Positions 52,077 through 61,133 of a stretch of 64,000 bases of DNA are shown here, piece by piece (within the stretch, counting starts at the first letter, position 1; each line of letters starts with the position of its first letter). Source of the DNA: CAJXQU01 sp965223825. Lineage in GTDB: Bacteria > Pseudomonadota > Gammaproteobacteria > CAJXQU01. The position numbers and the translations under genes were made by a program. The stretch is from NCBI GenBank assembly GCA_965223825.1, contig OZ245018.1, positions 2,852,001 to 2,916,000 on the forward strand. The letters run 5' to 3'. The notes below the pieces were generated by a model. That model saw only the letters and a program-made list of their open reading frames with translations. It was not told the origin of the DNA and did not search any database.

Positions 52077-52841
52077 TTACTCATCGAGTAAGGCATCGCG
52101 TGTATCGGTTTTACCTAAACGCGGCATGATCCACATTTCATACATCGAGACGATCCACATGAAGGCAAAAGATAACGCCATCATGCCACCACCGATGATC
52201 GTGAACCAAGCAAAGTTCGGGTTTAACTTCGTCAACCACCAAGAAGCAATATCGATAACCAAGAAAACATATGGCATGACGATCGCGGTTGCTTTAAGTG
52301 TTTTTGGAACACCTGCCGCGAGCGAGAAGATCAAACCGACAAACATAAAAATGAAGGAAATCCCAAATAGATGAATATGTGAAACACGCGTTAGAGAAGA
52401 AAATGTCGCACCCGTATCCACTTCTGCACGTTTGAAAAAGTTTTTATCAACCGTAAAGTCAGGCACTGTCATACCTGATGATTCGCTATGACACATCACA
52501 CACCGCTCATTTAAGATGGGGCGAATTTCTGCTTGGAACACCGTTTCATCTGCGCCTTTTTTTACCCATTGAATGATTTTGTTTCGTTCATCTTCCGGCG
52601 CCATAACTTGCATCGAACCATGCAATTTCGTTTCGATCACGGATCCAGACCGCTTGCCGTAGTAGCTGTATACAATGTCATCTACTGACAGGCCCAATTC
52701 GCCATCGGCCATTCCGTGTGTGAAAAGAATTTGTCCTAGCGCCATTAAGTACCCCAGCGCCACAACGACCAGATATCCCGTGAATAGCATTTTGACGGAT
52801 GTTCCCTGACTACACAGGTTTGCATGATGATGTATAGGCAT
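52077..52841 (-). CDS. Membrane protein with a c-type haem site
   Basis: A 254-residue protein with an N-terminal membrane helix (about residues 19-42), a periplasmic domain (45-145) and three C-terminal helices (about 155-175, 183-205, 215-240). The periplasmic part carries one haem c site, LNERCVMCHSESSG, and helix 2 begins near VSHIHLFGISF. The layout suggests a small electron-transfer protein of the inner membrane. I know no functional name for this family. It is divergent from the cytochrome bd operon, which hints at a respiratory role. Confidence 0.75.
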   Translation of the reverse strand: MPIHHHANLCSQGTSVKMLFTGYLVVVALGYLMALGQILFTHGMADGELGLSVDDIVYSYYGKRSGSVIETKLHGSMQVMAPEDERNKIIQWVKKGADETVFQAEIRPILNERCVMCHSESSGMTVPDFTVDKNFFKRAEVDTGATFSSLTRVSHIHLFGISFIFMFVGLIFSLAAGVPKTLKATAIVMPYVFLVIDIASWWLTKLNPNFAWFTIIGGGMMALSFAFMWIVSMYEMWIMPRLGKTDTRDALLDE

Positions 52842-52906
52842 GTCTTTTACCTTCTAATAGTTATGATTGTTATATTTAAAATGATTCTGTAACTGTAGCA
52901 ATATCA

Positions 52907-52933
52907 ATGGTCTTTCCCAGTAAAAAAGACCAT
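52907..52933. promoter_or_regulatory. Inverted repeat in the cyd divergent promoter region
   Basis: ATGGTCTTT and AAAGACCAT (9-bp arms, 9-base spacer) lie 57 bases before cydP, between it and the divergent haem protein. It may be a regulator site or a leader hairpin. It does not match an FNR or ArcA box. Confidence 0.4.
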
Positions 52934-52989
52934 AAAACTTGATCTATGCCATGAAAATTGGCCTATTGTAGACTAGAATCGAAGCTGAT

Positions 52990-53181
52990 ATGAAAAACCC
53001 TCACGTCACCCCCAGTGGTAACGATGTCAGAGATCGCAAACTCGGCCGCGAGATTGCCATCATACTGATCATTAAGTTATTCATTCTTATCGGAATTAAA
53101 CTGGCTTTTTTTAGTGATCCGGTAAGCAAAGAACTCACTCCTGACAAAATCGCCAATTCCTTATTCGAGTCTAGCTCATGA
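52990..53181 (+). CDS. cydP: Small cytochrome bd-associated membrane protein CydP
   Basis: A 63-residue protein with one membrane helix (about residues 23-42, AIILIIKLFILIGIKLAFF), preceded by a basic stretch (VRDRKLGRE) and ending in a polar periplasmic tail. Position immediately before cydA, with a four-base ATGA overlap, and the KLxRE-helix pattern match the CydP family of putative small oxidase subunits. Its role is not established. It is the first gene of the cyd operon. Confidence 0.83.
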   Translation: MKNPHVTPSGNDVRDRKLGREIAIILIIKLFILIGIKLAFFSDPVSKELTPDKIANSLFESSS

Positions 53182-54755
53182 TTTCAGAACACGTTGTCGA
53201 ACTCTCACGCTTACAGTTTGCTCTGACGGCCCTTTACCACTTCTTGTTTGTGCCACTAACACTCGGCTTATCCTGGATGCTGGTTATCATGGAATCCGTC
53301 TATGTCATGACAGGGAAAGAAGTCTATAAAGATATGACGCGATTCTGGGGTAAATTGTTCGGCATCAACTTCGCAATGGGTATTACCACCGGCATCACGC
53401 TTGAATTCCAGTTCGGTACCAACTGGGCGTATTACTCGCATTATGTCGGCGATGTATTTGGTGTTCCACTGGCGATAGAGGGCTTAATGGCTTTCTTTTT
53501 GGAATCGACATTTGTCGGTCTGTTTTTTTTCGGCTGGAACCGCTTGTCGAAACAGAAACATTTAATGGTCACCTTCCTTGTCGCCATTGGTTCGAATCTT
53601 TCCGCATTGTGGATCTTGATCGCAAACGGTTGGATGCAAAATCCTGTGGGGACGTTCTTTAATTACGAAACCATGCGCATGGAGCTGGAAAGTTTTGGTG
53701 CGTTGATTTTTAACCCCGTGGCGCAAGTAAAATTTGTCCATACGGTTTCCGCAGGTTATGTCACCGGCGCGATGTTTGTGCTTGGCATCAGCTCTTATTA
53801 CATATTGAAAGGACGTGATCTCGGCTTTGCAAAACGCTCGTTTGCGATCGCTGCAGCCTTTGGCCTTGCTTCGGTTTGCTCTGTCATCATCCTCGGTGAT
53901 GAGAGTGGTTATGTTGCCGGCGAAGTACAGCAAGTCAAACTTGCCACCATGGAGGCAGAATGGGAAACGGAAGAACCTCCCGCTGCATTTACGGTCCTTG
54001 GCTGGCCCAATATGGATAAACAAGAGACAGAATATGCCGTCAAAATCCCTTATGTTATGGGCTTGATCGCAACTCGATCTTTCACTGAAGAAGTCGTCGG
54101 AATTAAAGATCTGATCGAACGACACAAAGACTATATCCGCGAAGGCATGATCGCGTATGAGTACCTGCAAAAACTCCGATCAGGTGATAAAAGTGACGAG
54201 ACCAAAGCAATTTTCGAACAACATCAACATCGTCTTGGCTACGGTTTATTATTAAAAAAATACACACAAAATGTCGTGGATGCGACCGATGAACAAATCA
54301 ACCTCGCCGCAAACGACACCATTCCGAATGTTGCTGTGATGTTCTGGTCATTCCGTATTATGGTCGCGTGCGGCTTCATCATGTTGTTTATTTTTGCGAT
54401 GTCATTTTACTCTTGTGCACGCCGTCGTTTTGATCGTCGTTGGTTACTAAAACTCGCACTGTTCGCAATTCCTCTCCCTTGGATCGCAGCAGAATTCGGC
54501 TGGATCGTGGCCGAATACGGTCGTCAACCATGGACTATCGGCGGCATTCTTCCAACGCATCTGAGTGTTTCTAGTCGTTCCGCCGGCGAGTTGTATTTTA
54601 GTCTGGGTGGTTTTTTCATTTTCTACACATTCCTTCTGATCATTGAAATGTACCTGATGTTCAAATACGCCCGTCTTGGTCCCGGCGCTTTACACACGGG
54701 GCGTTATTACAGTGAAAATTTACCCAAAACCGATACGGTTAAAACGCCTTCCTGA
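53178..54755 (+). CDS. cydA: Cytochrome bd oxidase subunit I
   Basis: A 525-residue CydA with nine expected helices. The N-terminal VELSRLQFALTALYHFLFVP holds the high-spin haem His; the quinol-binding Q-loop includes GWPNMDKQETEYAVKIP and the hallmark GRQPW appears in VAEYGRQPWTIGGILPT. CydAB oxidises quinol and reduces O2 at high affinity, building proton-motive force without proton pumping. It starts within cydP and is followed ten bases later by cydB. Confidence 0.97.
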   Translation: MISEHVVELSRLQFALTALYHFLFVPLTLGLSWMLVIMESVYVMTGKEVYKDMTRFWGKLFGINFAMGITTGITLEFQFGTNWAYYSHYVGDVFGVPLAIEGLMAFFLESTFVGLFFFGWNRLSKQKHLMVTFLVAIGSNLSALWILIANGWMQNPVGTFFNYETMRMELESFGALIFNPVAQVKFVHTVSAGYVTGAMFVLGISSYYILKGRDLGFAKRSFAIAAAFGLASVCSVIILGDESGYVAGEVQQVKLATMEAEWETEEPPAAFTVLGWPNMDKQETEYAVKIPYVMGLIATRSFTEEVVGIKDLIERHKDYIREGMIAYEYLQKLRSGDKSDETKAIFEQHQHRLGYGLLLKKYTQNVVDATDEQINLAANDTIPNVAVMFWSFRIMVACGFIMLFIFAMSFYSCARRRFDRRWLLKLALFAIPLPWIAAEFGWIVAEYGRQPWTIGGILPTHLSVSSRSAGELYFSLGGFFIFYTFLLIIEMYLMFKYARLGPGALHTGRYYSENLPKTDTVKTPS

Positions 54756-54765
54756 GGACAAACTT

Positions 54766-55908
54766 ATGCTTCTTGATTACGATACTCTTAAATTGATCTG
54801 GTGGCTTTTCGTTGGTGTCCTCCTAATAGGTTTTGCGCTGACAGATGGTTTCGATCTTGGTATCGGAACGTTACTGCCTATTGTCGGCCGAACCGATGCA
54901 CAACGCCGTGTGATCATTAATGTCATTGGCCCCACTTGGGATGGAAATCAAGTTTGGCTGATTACTGCTGGCGGTGCGCTTTTTGCTGCGTGGCCATTAG
55001 TCTATGCCGCTGCTTTTTCCGGGTTTTATGTGGCCTTACTGTTGGTTTTATTCGCGCTCTTCTTCCGACCAGTCGGGTTTGAATACCGTGCAAAAGTCCC
55101 ATCTGAACGTTGGCGGAATTTTTGGGATTGGGGGTTGTTTACCGGTGGAACAGTGCCTTCATTGATCATAGGTGTCGCCTTTGGGAATCTATTACAAGGC
55201 GTACCTTTTCACTTTGATGCTGACATGCGCTTTTTTTACACTGGCTCTTTTTTCGCGTTGCTTAACCCTTTCGCCCTGTTGTGTGGCCTAGTGAGCGTAG
55301 GTATGTTGACCATGCATGGCGCGAGTTATCTGCAATTTCGCACGCGCGATCAAATCCAGGTACGGGCTAAAAAAGCCGGACAAATTGCAGGGCTGCTCAC
55401 ACTCGTGAGTTTCATCCTCGCAGGTGTCTGGGTCAGTGTCGGTCTTACGGGGTATAGCATTTCTCAGCAGCCAGATGTGGCAACAGCGTTTAGCCCACTA
55501 CAAAAAACCGTCGAAACGTCTGACGGTGGATGGCTAAGCAATTTCTTACAAACACCTTGGTTCTGGATCGCTCCAGCTTGCGGAATTGTCGGCGCGCTTT
55601 TAAATCTGCTATTTCGTACATTTAACCAAGCTGGCTTAGCGTTTATTTGCAGCGGACTTTCTATCGTCGGTATTATCATGACGGCTGCACTGGCGATGTT
55701 CCCTTTTATCATGCCCTCAAGCTCACACCCGGGTCATAGTTTGACCTTGTGGGATAGCGTCTCCAGCCATCGAACGTTAGAGTTGATGTTTTACGCGACG
55801 ATACTTTTTTTACCCATTGTCATTCTCTACACTAGCTGGGTATATCGGGTCATGCGTGGCCCCGTTACAGAGCAATCTGTTGAAGAAAATAAACACCTTA
55901 TGTATTGA
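54766..55908 (+). CDS. cydB: Cytochrome bd oxidase subunit II
   Basis: A 380-residue CydB from the ATG at 54766, preceded by GAGGACA; the frame runs further upstream into cydA. Family features are DYDTLKLIWWLFVGVLLIGF, TDGFDLGIGTLLPIVGRTD, GPTWDGNQVWLITAGGALF and the late MLWDSVSSHRTLE-like segment. It is the structural partner of CydA in the inner membrane. cydX follows 18 bases downstream. Confidence 0.97.
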   Translation: MLLDYDTLKLIWWLFVGVLLIGFALTDGFDLGIGTLLPIVGRTDAQRRVIINVIGPTWDGNQVWLITAGGALFAAWPLVYAAAFSGFYVALLLVLFALFFRPVGFEYRAKVPSERWRNFWDWGLFTGGTVPSLIIGVAFGNLLQGVPFHFDADMRFFYTGSFFALLNPFALLCGLVSVGMLTMHGASYLQFRTRDQIQVRAKKAGQIAGLLTLVSFILAGVWVSVGLTGYSISQQPDVATAFSPLQKTVETSDGGWLSNFLQTPWFWIAPACGIVGALLNLLFRTFNQAGLAFICSGLSIVGIIMTAALAMFPFIMPSSSHPGHSLTLWDSVSSHRTLELMFYATILFLPIVILYTSWVYRVMRGPVTEQSVEENKHLMY

Positions 55909-55926
55909 TTAGATTAGGAAACTATT

Positions 55927-56028
55927 ATGTGGTATTTCACTTGGATTCTAGGCGTTTTACTCGCTTGTGCTTTTGGTGTGATCAATGTGATGTGGCTGGA
56001 AATGAGCCACGCAATGGATGAGGAATAA
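55927..56028 (+). CDS. cydX: Cytochrome bd small subunit CydX
   Basis: A 33-residue single-helix protein beginning MWYFTWILGVLLACAFGVIN, the invariant CydX start, with a charged tail (MDEE). It stabilises the haem centres of CydAB. AGGAAACT lies just before the ATG and the gene follows cydB by 18 bases, giving the complete cydP-A-B-X order. Confidence 0.95.
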   Translation: MWYFTWILGVLLACAFGVINVMWLEMSHAMDEE

Positions 56029-56063
56029 TCATTTCAACGAAGCTTCCTTCGCCTATTTTAGTC

Positions 56064-56096
56064 AAAAAAAAAGCCCCGAACCAATGAGTACGGGGC
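56064..56096 (-). terminator. Terminator-like hairpin facing leftward
   Basis: GCCCCG (56073-56078) and CGGGGC (56091-56096), followed on the minus strand by nine Ts. It can also stall rightward cyd transcription, but the T-run sits on the wrong side for that. No gene precedes it on the minus strand. Confidence 0.6.
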
Positions 56097-56533
56097 ATAA
56101 GCAAGGAGGTTAAAACAATATCGATTGCACGATCAGAATCTTCATCTCTTTCACGCCCAATCTCACTAACAATCAATCACTAAACACAAAATTGTTTGTT
56201 CAAGCACGATTTAGGACATCAATCTTGAAATGTCTGCCTCATTTCAACCAAGTTAAAAACTAACTTTTATCTCCTTCCTTTTTTGTGCGACGCACAATTT
56301 GTTGCATTGCAATATATCGATCCTCTAAATCGGTGTCAATAAATTTTTACGCATTTTATTGTTTCGTCGAAGTATCCGATGTGTTTCACATTCCGTAACC
56401 TACTGTTCCTTGATTAAAAAACCACTATATTAGAAAATATGATGACTCCATCGATTTAAGTAATAAATATAAAGCGACACCTTTCTTGGGCAGACGATGA
56501 GAGTGCCTTAGAAATCAATACTGGAGACGAATC
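56097..56533. other. Intergenic region upstream of pckG
   Basis: About 440 bases, A+T-rich, without a convincing gene. It holds two close palindromes (56283-56297 and 56302-56312) and presumably the pckG promoter. A leftward terminator at its left end suggests a possible minus-strand small RNA. Confidence 0.5.
56283..56312. promoter_or_regulatory. Two adjacent palindromes upstream of pckG
   Basis: TTGTGCG-A-CGCACAA (56283-56297) and TTGCA-T-TGCAA (56302-56312), four bases apart and about 225 bases before pckG. Both are operator-like. The regulator is unknown; TTGC/GCAA cores recall the site upstream of phaE. Confidence 0.4.
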
Positions 56534-58345
56534 ATGAGTTCTAACACGACTAACTCGCGTTTATTAGCGTGGGTTGATGCAATGGCATCACTCTGTCAGC
56601 CGGATAATATTGTCTGGTGCGACGGTTCTCAAAATGAATGGAATCAACTTTGGGATCTGATGCAAAAAAACGGTTCCGCAATTAAATTAAACGAAGAAAA
56701 GCGACCAAACAGTTATTACGTCCGCTCTGTTCCCGCTGATGTCGCTCGTGTTGAAGATCGCACGTTTATTTGCTCTGCGAATAAAGAAGATGCTGGCCCA
56801 ACCAATAACTGGACTGATCCTGACGCCATGCGCGAAAAATTGAATGGCCTGTTCAATGGTTGTATGAAAGGCCGCACCATGTACGTAATCCCATTTAGCA
56901 TGGGACCCGTTGGTTCGAAGATCTCTCAGATCGGTGTTGAACTGACTGACTCACCTTACGTTGTCACCAATATGCACCTAATGGCGCGTGTTGGTCAGAA
57001 CGTATTAGATGTGCTCGGCGAAGACGGAGATTTCGTTCCTTGTATGCACTCTGTTGGTGTTCCCCTAGATGCTGGCCAAGAAGACGTTGCTTGGCCTTGT
57101 AATCCTGACAATCGTTATATTGTTCACTACCCTGAAACCCGTGAAATCTGGTCATACGGATCCGGTTATGGCGGTAATGCGCTGCTCGGTAAAAAATGTT
57201 TCGCACTGCGTATCGCATCAAGTATGGCGCGTGAAGAAGGCTGGTTAGCCGAACACATGTTGATCTTGAAACTGACTAATCCAGAAGGTGACGTTAAATA
57301 TGTCGCTGGCGCTTTTCCAAGTGCTTGCGGTAAAACAAACCTTGCCATGCTCACCCCCTCTATTCCTGGCTGGAAGGTCGAAACTGTCGGTGACGACATT
57401 TGCTGGATGAAACCCGGTGAAGATGGTCGTTTATATGCGATCAATCCAGAAGCAGGCTTTTTTGGGGTTGCGCCAGGAACAAGCATGGAATCCAACGCAA
57501 ACGCGATGCGATCAATGGAAGAAAATGCGATCTTCACAAATGTAGCCCTGACTGATGACGGTGACGTTTGGTGGGAAGGAATGACAAAAGAAGCTCCAGC
57601 GCATCTCACTGATTGGCAGGGAAATGACTGGACGCCAGAATCAGACACGCCCTCCGCACACCCTAATGCACGCTTCACCACAAGCGCAGCACAATGTCCT
57701 GTGATCGCAGCAGAATGGGAAGATCCTAAAGGGGTTCCAATCGATGCCATTTTGTTTGGTGGTCGCCGCGCAAGTGTTGTCCCATTAGTCACGGAAGCAC
57801 TTGACTGGGAGCACGGTACCTTCCTCGGCACGATCATCGCGTCAGAAATGACCGCCGCTGCGTTTGGGACACTTGGCAAACTTCGTCGTGATCCCATGGC
57901 GATGCTGCCATTCTGTGGATACAACATGGCGGATTACTGGGGTCACTGGTTAAACATGGGAGAAAATGGTGGCAGTAATATGCCGAAAATTTTCTACGTT
58001 AACTGGTTTCGTAAAGATGATGATGGAAAATTCATGTGGCCAGGTTTTGGTGAAAACAGCCGCGTTCTGAAATGGGTCTTTGATCGTTGTGCCGGGAATG
58101 CGCAAGCCGTACCGACAGCTATCGGGAATATGCCAACTCTCGATGGATTAGATCTTGAAGGTCTCGATATGAATGAGACCGCTATCGCGAATCTCTTACG
58201 GGTTGAAACCGATGGCTGGTTGCAAGAATTACCTGATATTGAAAAGTACTATGCTAACTTCGGAGAGCATTTACCAAAACAATTACAGGAACAGGTTTCA
58301 GCGTTAAGAAAGCGCCTTGAAACGAGTAAGCAAAACGTGGCGTAA
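56534..58345 (+). CDS. pckG: Phosphoenolpyruvate carboxykinase (GTP)
   Basis: A 603-residue GTP-type PEPCK, which converts oxaloacetate and GTP to PEP and CO2 in gluconeogenesis. Signatures are the kinase-1a loop FPSACGKTNLAML, the metal-binding VGDDICWMKPGEDGR and YGSGYGGNALLGKKCFALR. Length matches the bacterial monomeric form. GGAGACGA precedes the ATG. It ends in a strong terminator. PEP made here could also feed the phosphonate operon, which starts from PEP. Confidence 0.97.
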   Translation: MSSNTTNSRLLAWVDAMASLCQPDNIVWCDGSQNEWNQLWDLMQKNGSAIKLNEEKRPNSYYVRSVPADVARVEDRTFICSANKEDAGPTNNWTDPDAMREKLNGLFNGCMKGRTMYVIPFSMGPVGSKISQIGVELTDSPYVVTNMHLMARVGQNVLDVLGEDGDFVPCMHSVGVPLDAGQEDVAWPCNPDNRYIVHYPETREIWSYGSGYGGNALLGKKCFALRIASSMAREEGWLAEHMLILKLTNPEGDVKYVAGAFPSACGKTNLAMLTPSIPGWKVETVGDDICWMKPGEDGRLYAINPEAGFFGVAPGTSMESNANAMRSMEENAIFTNVALTDDGDVWWEGMTKEAPAHLTDWQGNDWTPESDTPSAHPNARFTTSAAQCPVIAAEWEDPKGVPIDAILFGGRRASVVPLVTEALDWEHGTFLGTIIASEMTAAAFGTLGKLRRDPMAMLPFCGYNMADYWGHWLNMGENGGSNMPKIFYVNWFRKDDDGKFMWPGFGENSRVLKWVFDRCAGNAQAVPTAIGNMPTLDGLDLEGLDMNETAIANLLRVETDGWLQELPDIEKYYANFGEHLPKQLQEQVSALRKRLETSKQNVA

Positions 58346-58372
58346 TTACCTCCTTAGTGCGCTACGCTACAC

Positions 58373-58410
58373 AAGCCCCACAGGTCTTTTGGATCTGCGG
58401 GGCTTTTTTT
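58373..58410 (+). terminator. Terminator of pckG
   Basis: AAGCCCC-A-CAG pairs with CTG-C-GGGGCTT and is followed by TTTTTTATTT. It lies between the pckG stop and the next gene. Confidence 0.88.
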
Positions 58411-58427
58411 ATTTGGAGACAATCAAG

Positions 58428-59189
58428 ATGGGCATGATCGAATTACTGCAGATGGATCTGTTACTGATCTTATTGCTCATTGCTGCACTCGCAGGGTTTA
58501 TTGATGCAATTGCAGGCGGCGGTGGTTTATTAGTGTTACCTGCTTTGCTTTGGTTCGGACTCACGCCAGAACAAGCGCTTGCCACCAACAAACTGCAAGC
58601 TGTATTTGGTTCCGGTTCTGCGACACTTCATTTCCTCAAACAAGGCGCGATCAAACTTCGTGAAATGCGGCGTGCTATTCTCTGCACATTCATTGGCGCA
58701 GCTTGTGGAACGATCACTATCCAATTGATCAACCCAGCAACGTTAGCTCGCTTATTACCCATCCTGCTGATCAGCTTCGCGATCTATTTTCTTTTCTCTC
58801 CACGAGTGGGCGATCAAGATGCGCACCCTCGAGTTTCACCCACCTTTTTTGCCTTCACGTTTGCTTTCGCGATCGGTTTTTATGATGGTTTTTTTGGTCC
58901 CGGTACAGGATCTTTTTTTGCGATGGCTTTCGTCATGTTCTTAGGGTTTAACCTGATAAAAGCAACAGCGCATGCCAAACTTTTAAATTTCATTAGTAAC
59001 TTAGCCGCCTTATTATTTTTTATGTTGGGCGGCCACGTCATGTGGCAGATCGGACTTTTAATGGCGATCGGACAATTTATCGGTGCCTACTTCGGTGCTC
59101 ACCTCGTACTACGGCATGGTACGTATTTAATCCGTCCCGTACTGGTGATCATCTCATTGTGCATGACGGTAAAATTATTATTTTTTTAA
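58428..59189 (+). CDS. TauE/SafE-family permease
   Basis: About 253 residues from the ATG at 58428, with GGAGAC upstream; the open frame extends back through the pckG terminator. Eight or so membrane helices, with the family motif LAGFIDAIAGGGGLLVLPAL near the start and its second copy IGFYDGFFGPGTGSFFAMAF in the middle. The family exports or imports sulfite, sulfonates or related organic anions; substrate is not evident here. It stands behind the pckG terminator as a separate unit. Confidence 0.88.
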   Translation: MGMIELLQMDLLLILLLIAALAGFIDAIAGGGGLLVLPALLWFGLTPEQALATNKLQAVFGSGSATLHFLKQGAIKLREMRRAILCTFIGAACGTITIQLINPATLARLLPILLISFAIYFLFSPRVGDQDAHPRVSPTFFAFTFAFAIGFYDGFFGPGTGSFFAMAFVMFLGFNLIKATAHAKLLNFISNLAALLFFMLGGHVMWQIGLLMAIGQFIGAYFGAHLVLRHGTYLIRPVLVIISLCMTVKLLFF

Positions 59190-59298
59190 CCGGCAAACTT
59201 AATATGTATTCAGCAAAGGTTTAACCGTCAAGGCCATACTAAAAAGCACATTAAATGTTTTTTCTGACATTTAATTTCCCGCAGAAATAGGAGGCGAT

Positions 59299-59763
59299 AT
59301 GAACAACAAAACCCTACTTGCCGTTTTATTTAGTACCACACTAAGCTGTCTATCTTTTAATTCACTTGCAATCCACGAACCCCGCGATGAATCCGCTGGC
59401 GATCCACCTAAATACGAAGTTAATTGCCCTAAAGGGGCAACCGATGCGAGCACCTGCAAAGTCGATAAAGGAACGTATATCGGCTGGCGAACATTTTCAA
59501 CAACGTGTCAAGTCTGTCACGGTGGCAGCGGGATGGGCAGCACATTCGCTCCCAACCTGATGGAAAGATTTAATAAAGAAGGGGTTGATTACCCAAGATT
59601 TAAATACGCCGTAACACATGGCTATCACGGCCATGTCGGCGCCATACCAGCTTGGGATAAAAACCCACAGGTTATGAAAAACCTCGATAACTTATATCGA
59701 TACTTGAAAGCCCGTGCAGACGATACCCTTCCAGAAGGCCGTCCGGCCAGAATGAAAAATTAA
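59299..59763 (+). CDS. Four-cysteine c-type cytochrome of the methanol-metabolism type
   Basis: A 154-residue periplasmic cytochrome with signal peptide (residues 1-24, ending FNSLA). One haem site, CQVCHGG (about residues 72-78), lies in TYIGWRTFSTTCQVCHGGSG; two further cysteines precede it (VNCPKG, ASTCKVDKG). An extra Cys pair plus IGWRTF...CHGG and a YRYLKARADDTLPEGRP end match my memory of the '4cys' cytochromes linked to PQQ methanol oxidation. Axial Met candidates are limited (M in NPQVMKNLDN). The role is presumably electron transfer from a quinoprotein. Confidence 0.8.
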   Translation: MNNKTLLAVLFSTTLSCLSFNSLAIHEPRDESAGDPPKYEVNCPKGATDASTCKVDKGTYIGWRTFSTTCQVCHGGSGMGSTFAPNLMERFNKEGVDYPRFKYAVTHGYHGHVGAIPAWDKNPQVMKNLDNLYRYLKARADDTLPEGRPARMKN

Positions 59764-59777
59764 AACCTTTCTGATTT

Positions 59778-59815
59778 AAAACTCACCACCCTGACAATTA
59801 ATGGTGGTGAGTTTT
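59778..59815. terminator. Bidirectional terminator
   Basis: Thirteen-bp perfect arms, AAAACTCACCACC and GGTGGTGAGTTTT, around 12 bases. It separates the convergent cytochrome and rhlE genes. Confidence 0.88.
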
Positions 59816-59828
59816 AGTCTTGATTTAG

Positions 59829-61133
59829 TTAGCCTGATTTCTTCGTTGGTGAAAACGAGCTTTTAGAACCAGGACGTCGTTTGGATTGTGGTCTTCCCTG
59901 ACTTGGTTTTGCTGTATGACGAGGAGTTGATCGTCGCGTCGATCGGTTATTGGGTTTCTTTTTAGTTTTCCCCACACTCTTGCTTGGCGCTTGATTAAGA
60001 TCTGTTTCAAAACCCGGCACATTTTCACGTTTAATCTTTTCTCCGATCAAACGCTCAATGCTGCGAAGATGTTGTGTCTCGTCAGGACAAACAAGCGATA
60101 CCGCATGACCCGCATGACCCGCTCGTCCGGTTCGGCCGATACGATGGACATAATCCTCTGCAACGTTAGGGAGATCAAAGTTCACCACATGCGGAAGTTG
60201 ATCAATATCCAAACCACGTGCAGCAATGTCCGTTGCGACTAATACCTGCACTTGGTTATTTTTAAAGTTTTTCAATGCACGCGTTCGTTGCGATTGCGAC
60301 TTATCACCATGTATCGCGACGGCACTGATCTCAGCTGCGCATAGTTGTTTACTTAATCGTTCTGCACCGTGCTTTGTGCGGGTAAAGACAAGGACACGAT
60401 CCCAGTTTTGTTCCTTGATCAGTAAACTTAATAACGCCCGCTTTTGCGATTGCTCAACGGGATGAACAAGCTGATCAACCCGTTCCGCAGTTGTATTCTC
60501 TCTAGCCACCTCAATCAAAATCGGATCTGTTTGTAAACTGTTCGCTAACTTCCGGATCTGATCTGAATAGGTTGCAGAAAATAAAATAGTTTGACGTTGT
60601 TTAGGGATGTGTGCGAGCACTTTTTTAATATCCGCAATGAAGCCCATATCTAACATTCGATCAGCTTCATCCAAAATCAAATACTCAACGTGACTGAGAT
60701 CAACCGTGTTCTGGTTGAGGTGATCCAACAAACGCCCCGGTGTCGCCACTAGAATATCCACGCCTCTTTTCAGACGCGAAATCTGAGGTCTAATATTGAC
60801 GCCACCGAAAACTGTCATGGATTTCAGTGGTAGAAACTCACCGTAATTCGTAAAACAGTCTTGAACCTGCATCGCTAATTCGCGAGTCGGCGTCAGCACC
60901 AGCGCGCGAATTTTACGTTGCTGACCATGATAAATTTGTTTATTTAAAAGGTGCAGCGTAGGCAATGCAAAACCGGCTGTTTTGCCCGTTCCTGTTTGCG
61001 CACCGGCGAGAATGTCGCGACCTTCAAGTATTACAGGGATCGCCTGCTGCTGAACTTCTGTCGGGGTGGTGTAACCTTGCGCTTCTATCGCGCGTAGCAA
61101 TTCGGCTGATAAGCCAAGATTCTTAAATGTCAT
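59829..61133 (-). CDS. rhlE: DEAD-box RNA helicase RhlE
   Basis: A 434-residue helicase with the Q motif (FKNLGLSAELLRAIEAQGY), Walker A AQTGTGKT, motif Ia PTRELAMQV, DEAD in YLILDEADRMLDMGF, SAT in LFSATYS and motif VI HRIGRTGRAG. A basic tail (from about residue 385, KKKPNNRSTRRST) is typical of RhlE. It remodels RNA, in ribosome assembly or decay. It is a single gene. Confidence 0.95.
   Translation of the reverse strand: MTFKNLGLSAELLRAIEAQGYTTPTEVQQQAIPVILEGRDILAGAQTGTGKTAGFALPTLHLLNKQIYHGQQRKIRALVLTPTRELAMQVQDCFTNYGEFLPLKSMTVFGGVNIRPQISRLKRGVDILVATPGRLLDHLNQNTVDLSHVEYLILDEADRMLDMGFIADIKKVLAHIPKQRQTILFSATYSDQIRKLANSLQTDPILIEVARENTTAERVDQLVHPVEQSQKRALLSLLIKEQNWDRVLVFTRTKHGAERLSKQLCAAEISAVAIHGDKSQSQRTRALKNFKNNQVQVLVATDIAARGLDIDQLPHVVNFDLPNVAEDYVHRIGRTGRAGHAGHAVSLVCPDETQHLRSIERLIGEKIKRENVPGFETDLNQAPSKSVGKTKKKPNNRSTRRSTPRHTAKPSQGRPQSKRRPGSKSSFSPTKKSG

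Noticed and set aside
52921..52960. FNR/ANR box upstream of the cyd operon (TTGATCTATGCCATGAA)
   Set aside because: Only the left half matches TTGAT; the right half is not ATCAA.
55982..56176. 64-codon minus-strand frame across the cydX end
   Set aside because: It runs through a terminator-like hairpin and overlaps cydX; no ribosome site or recognisable protein.
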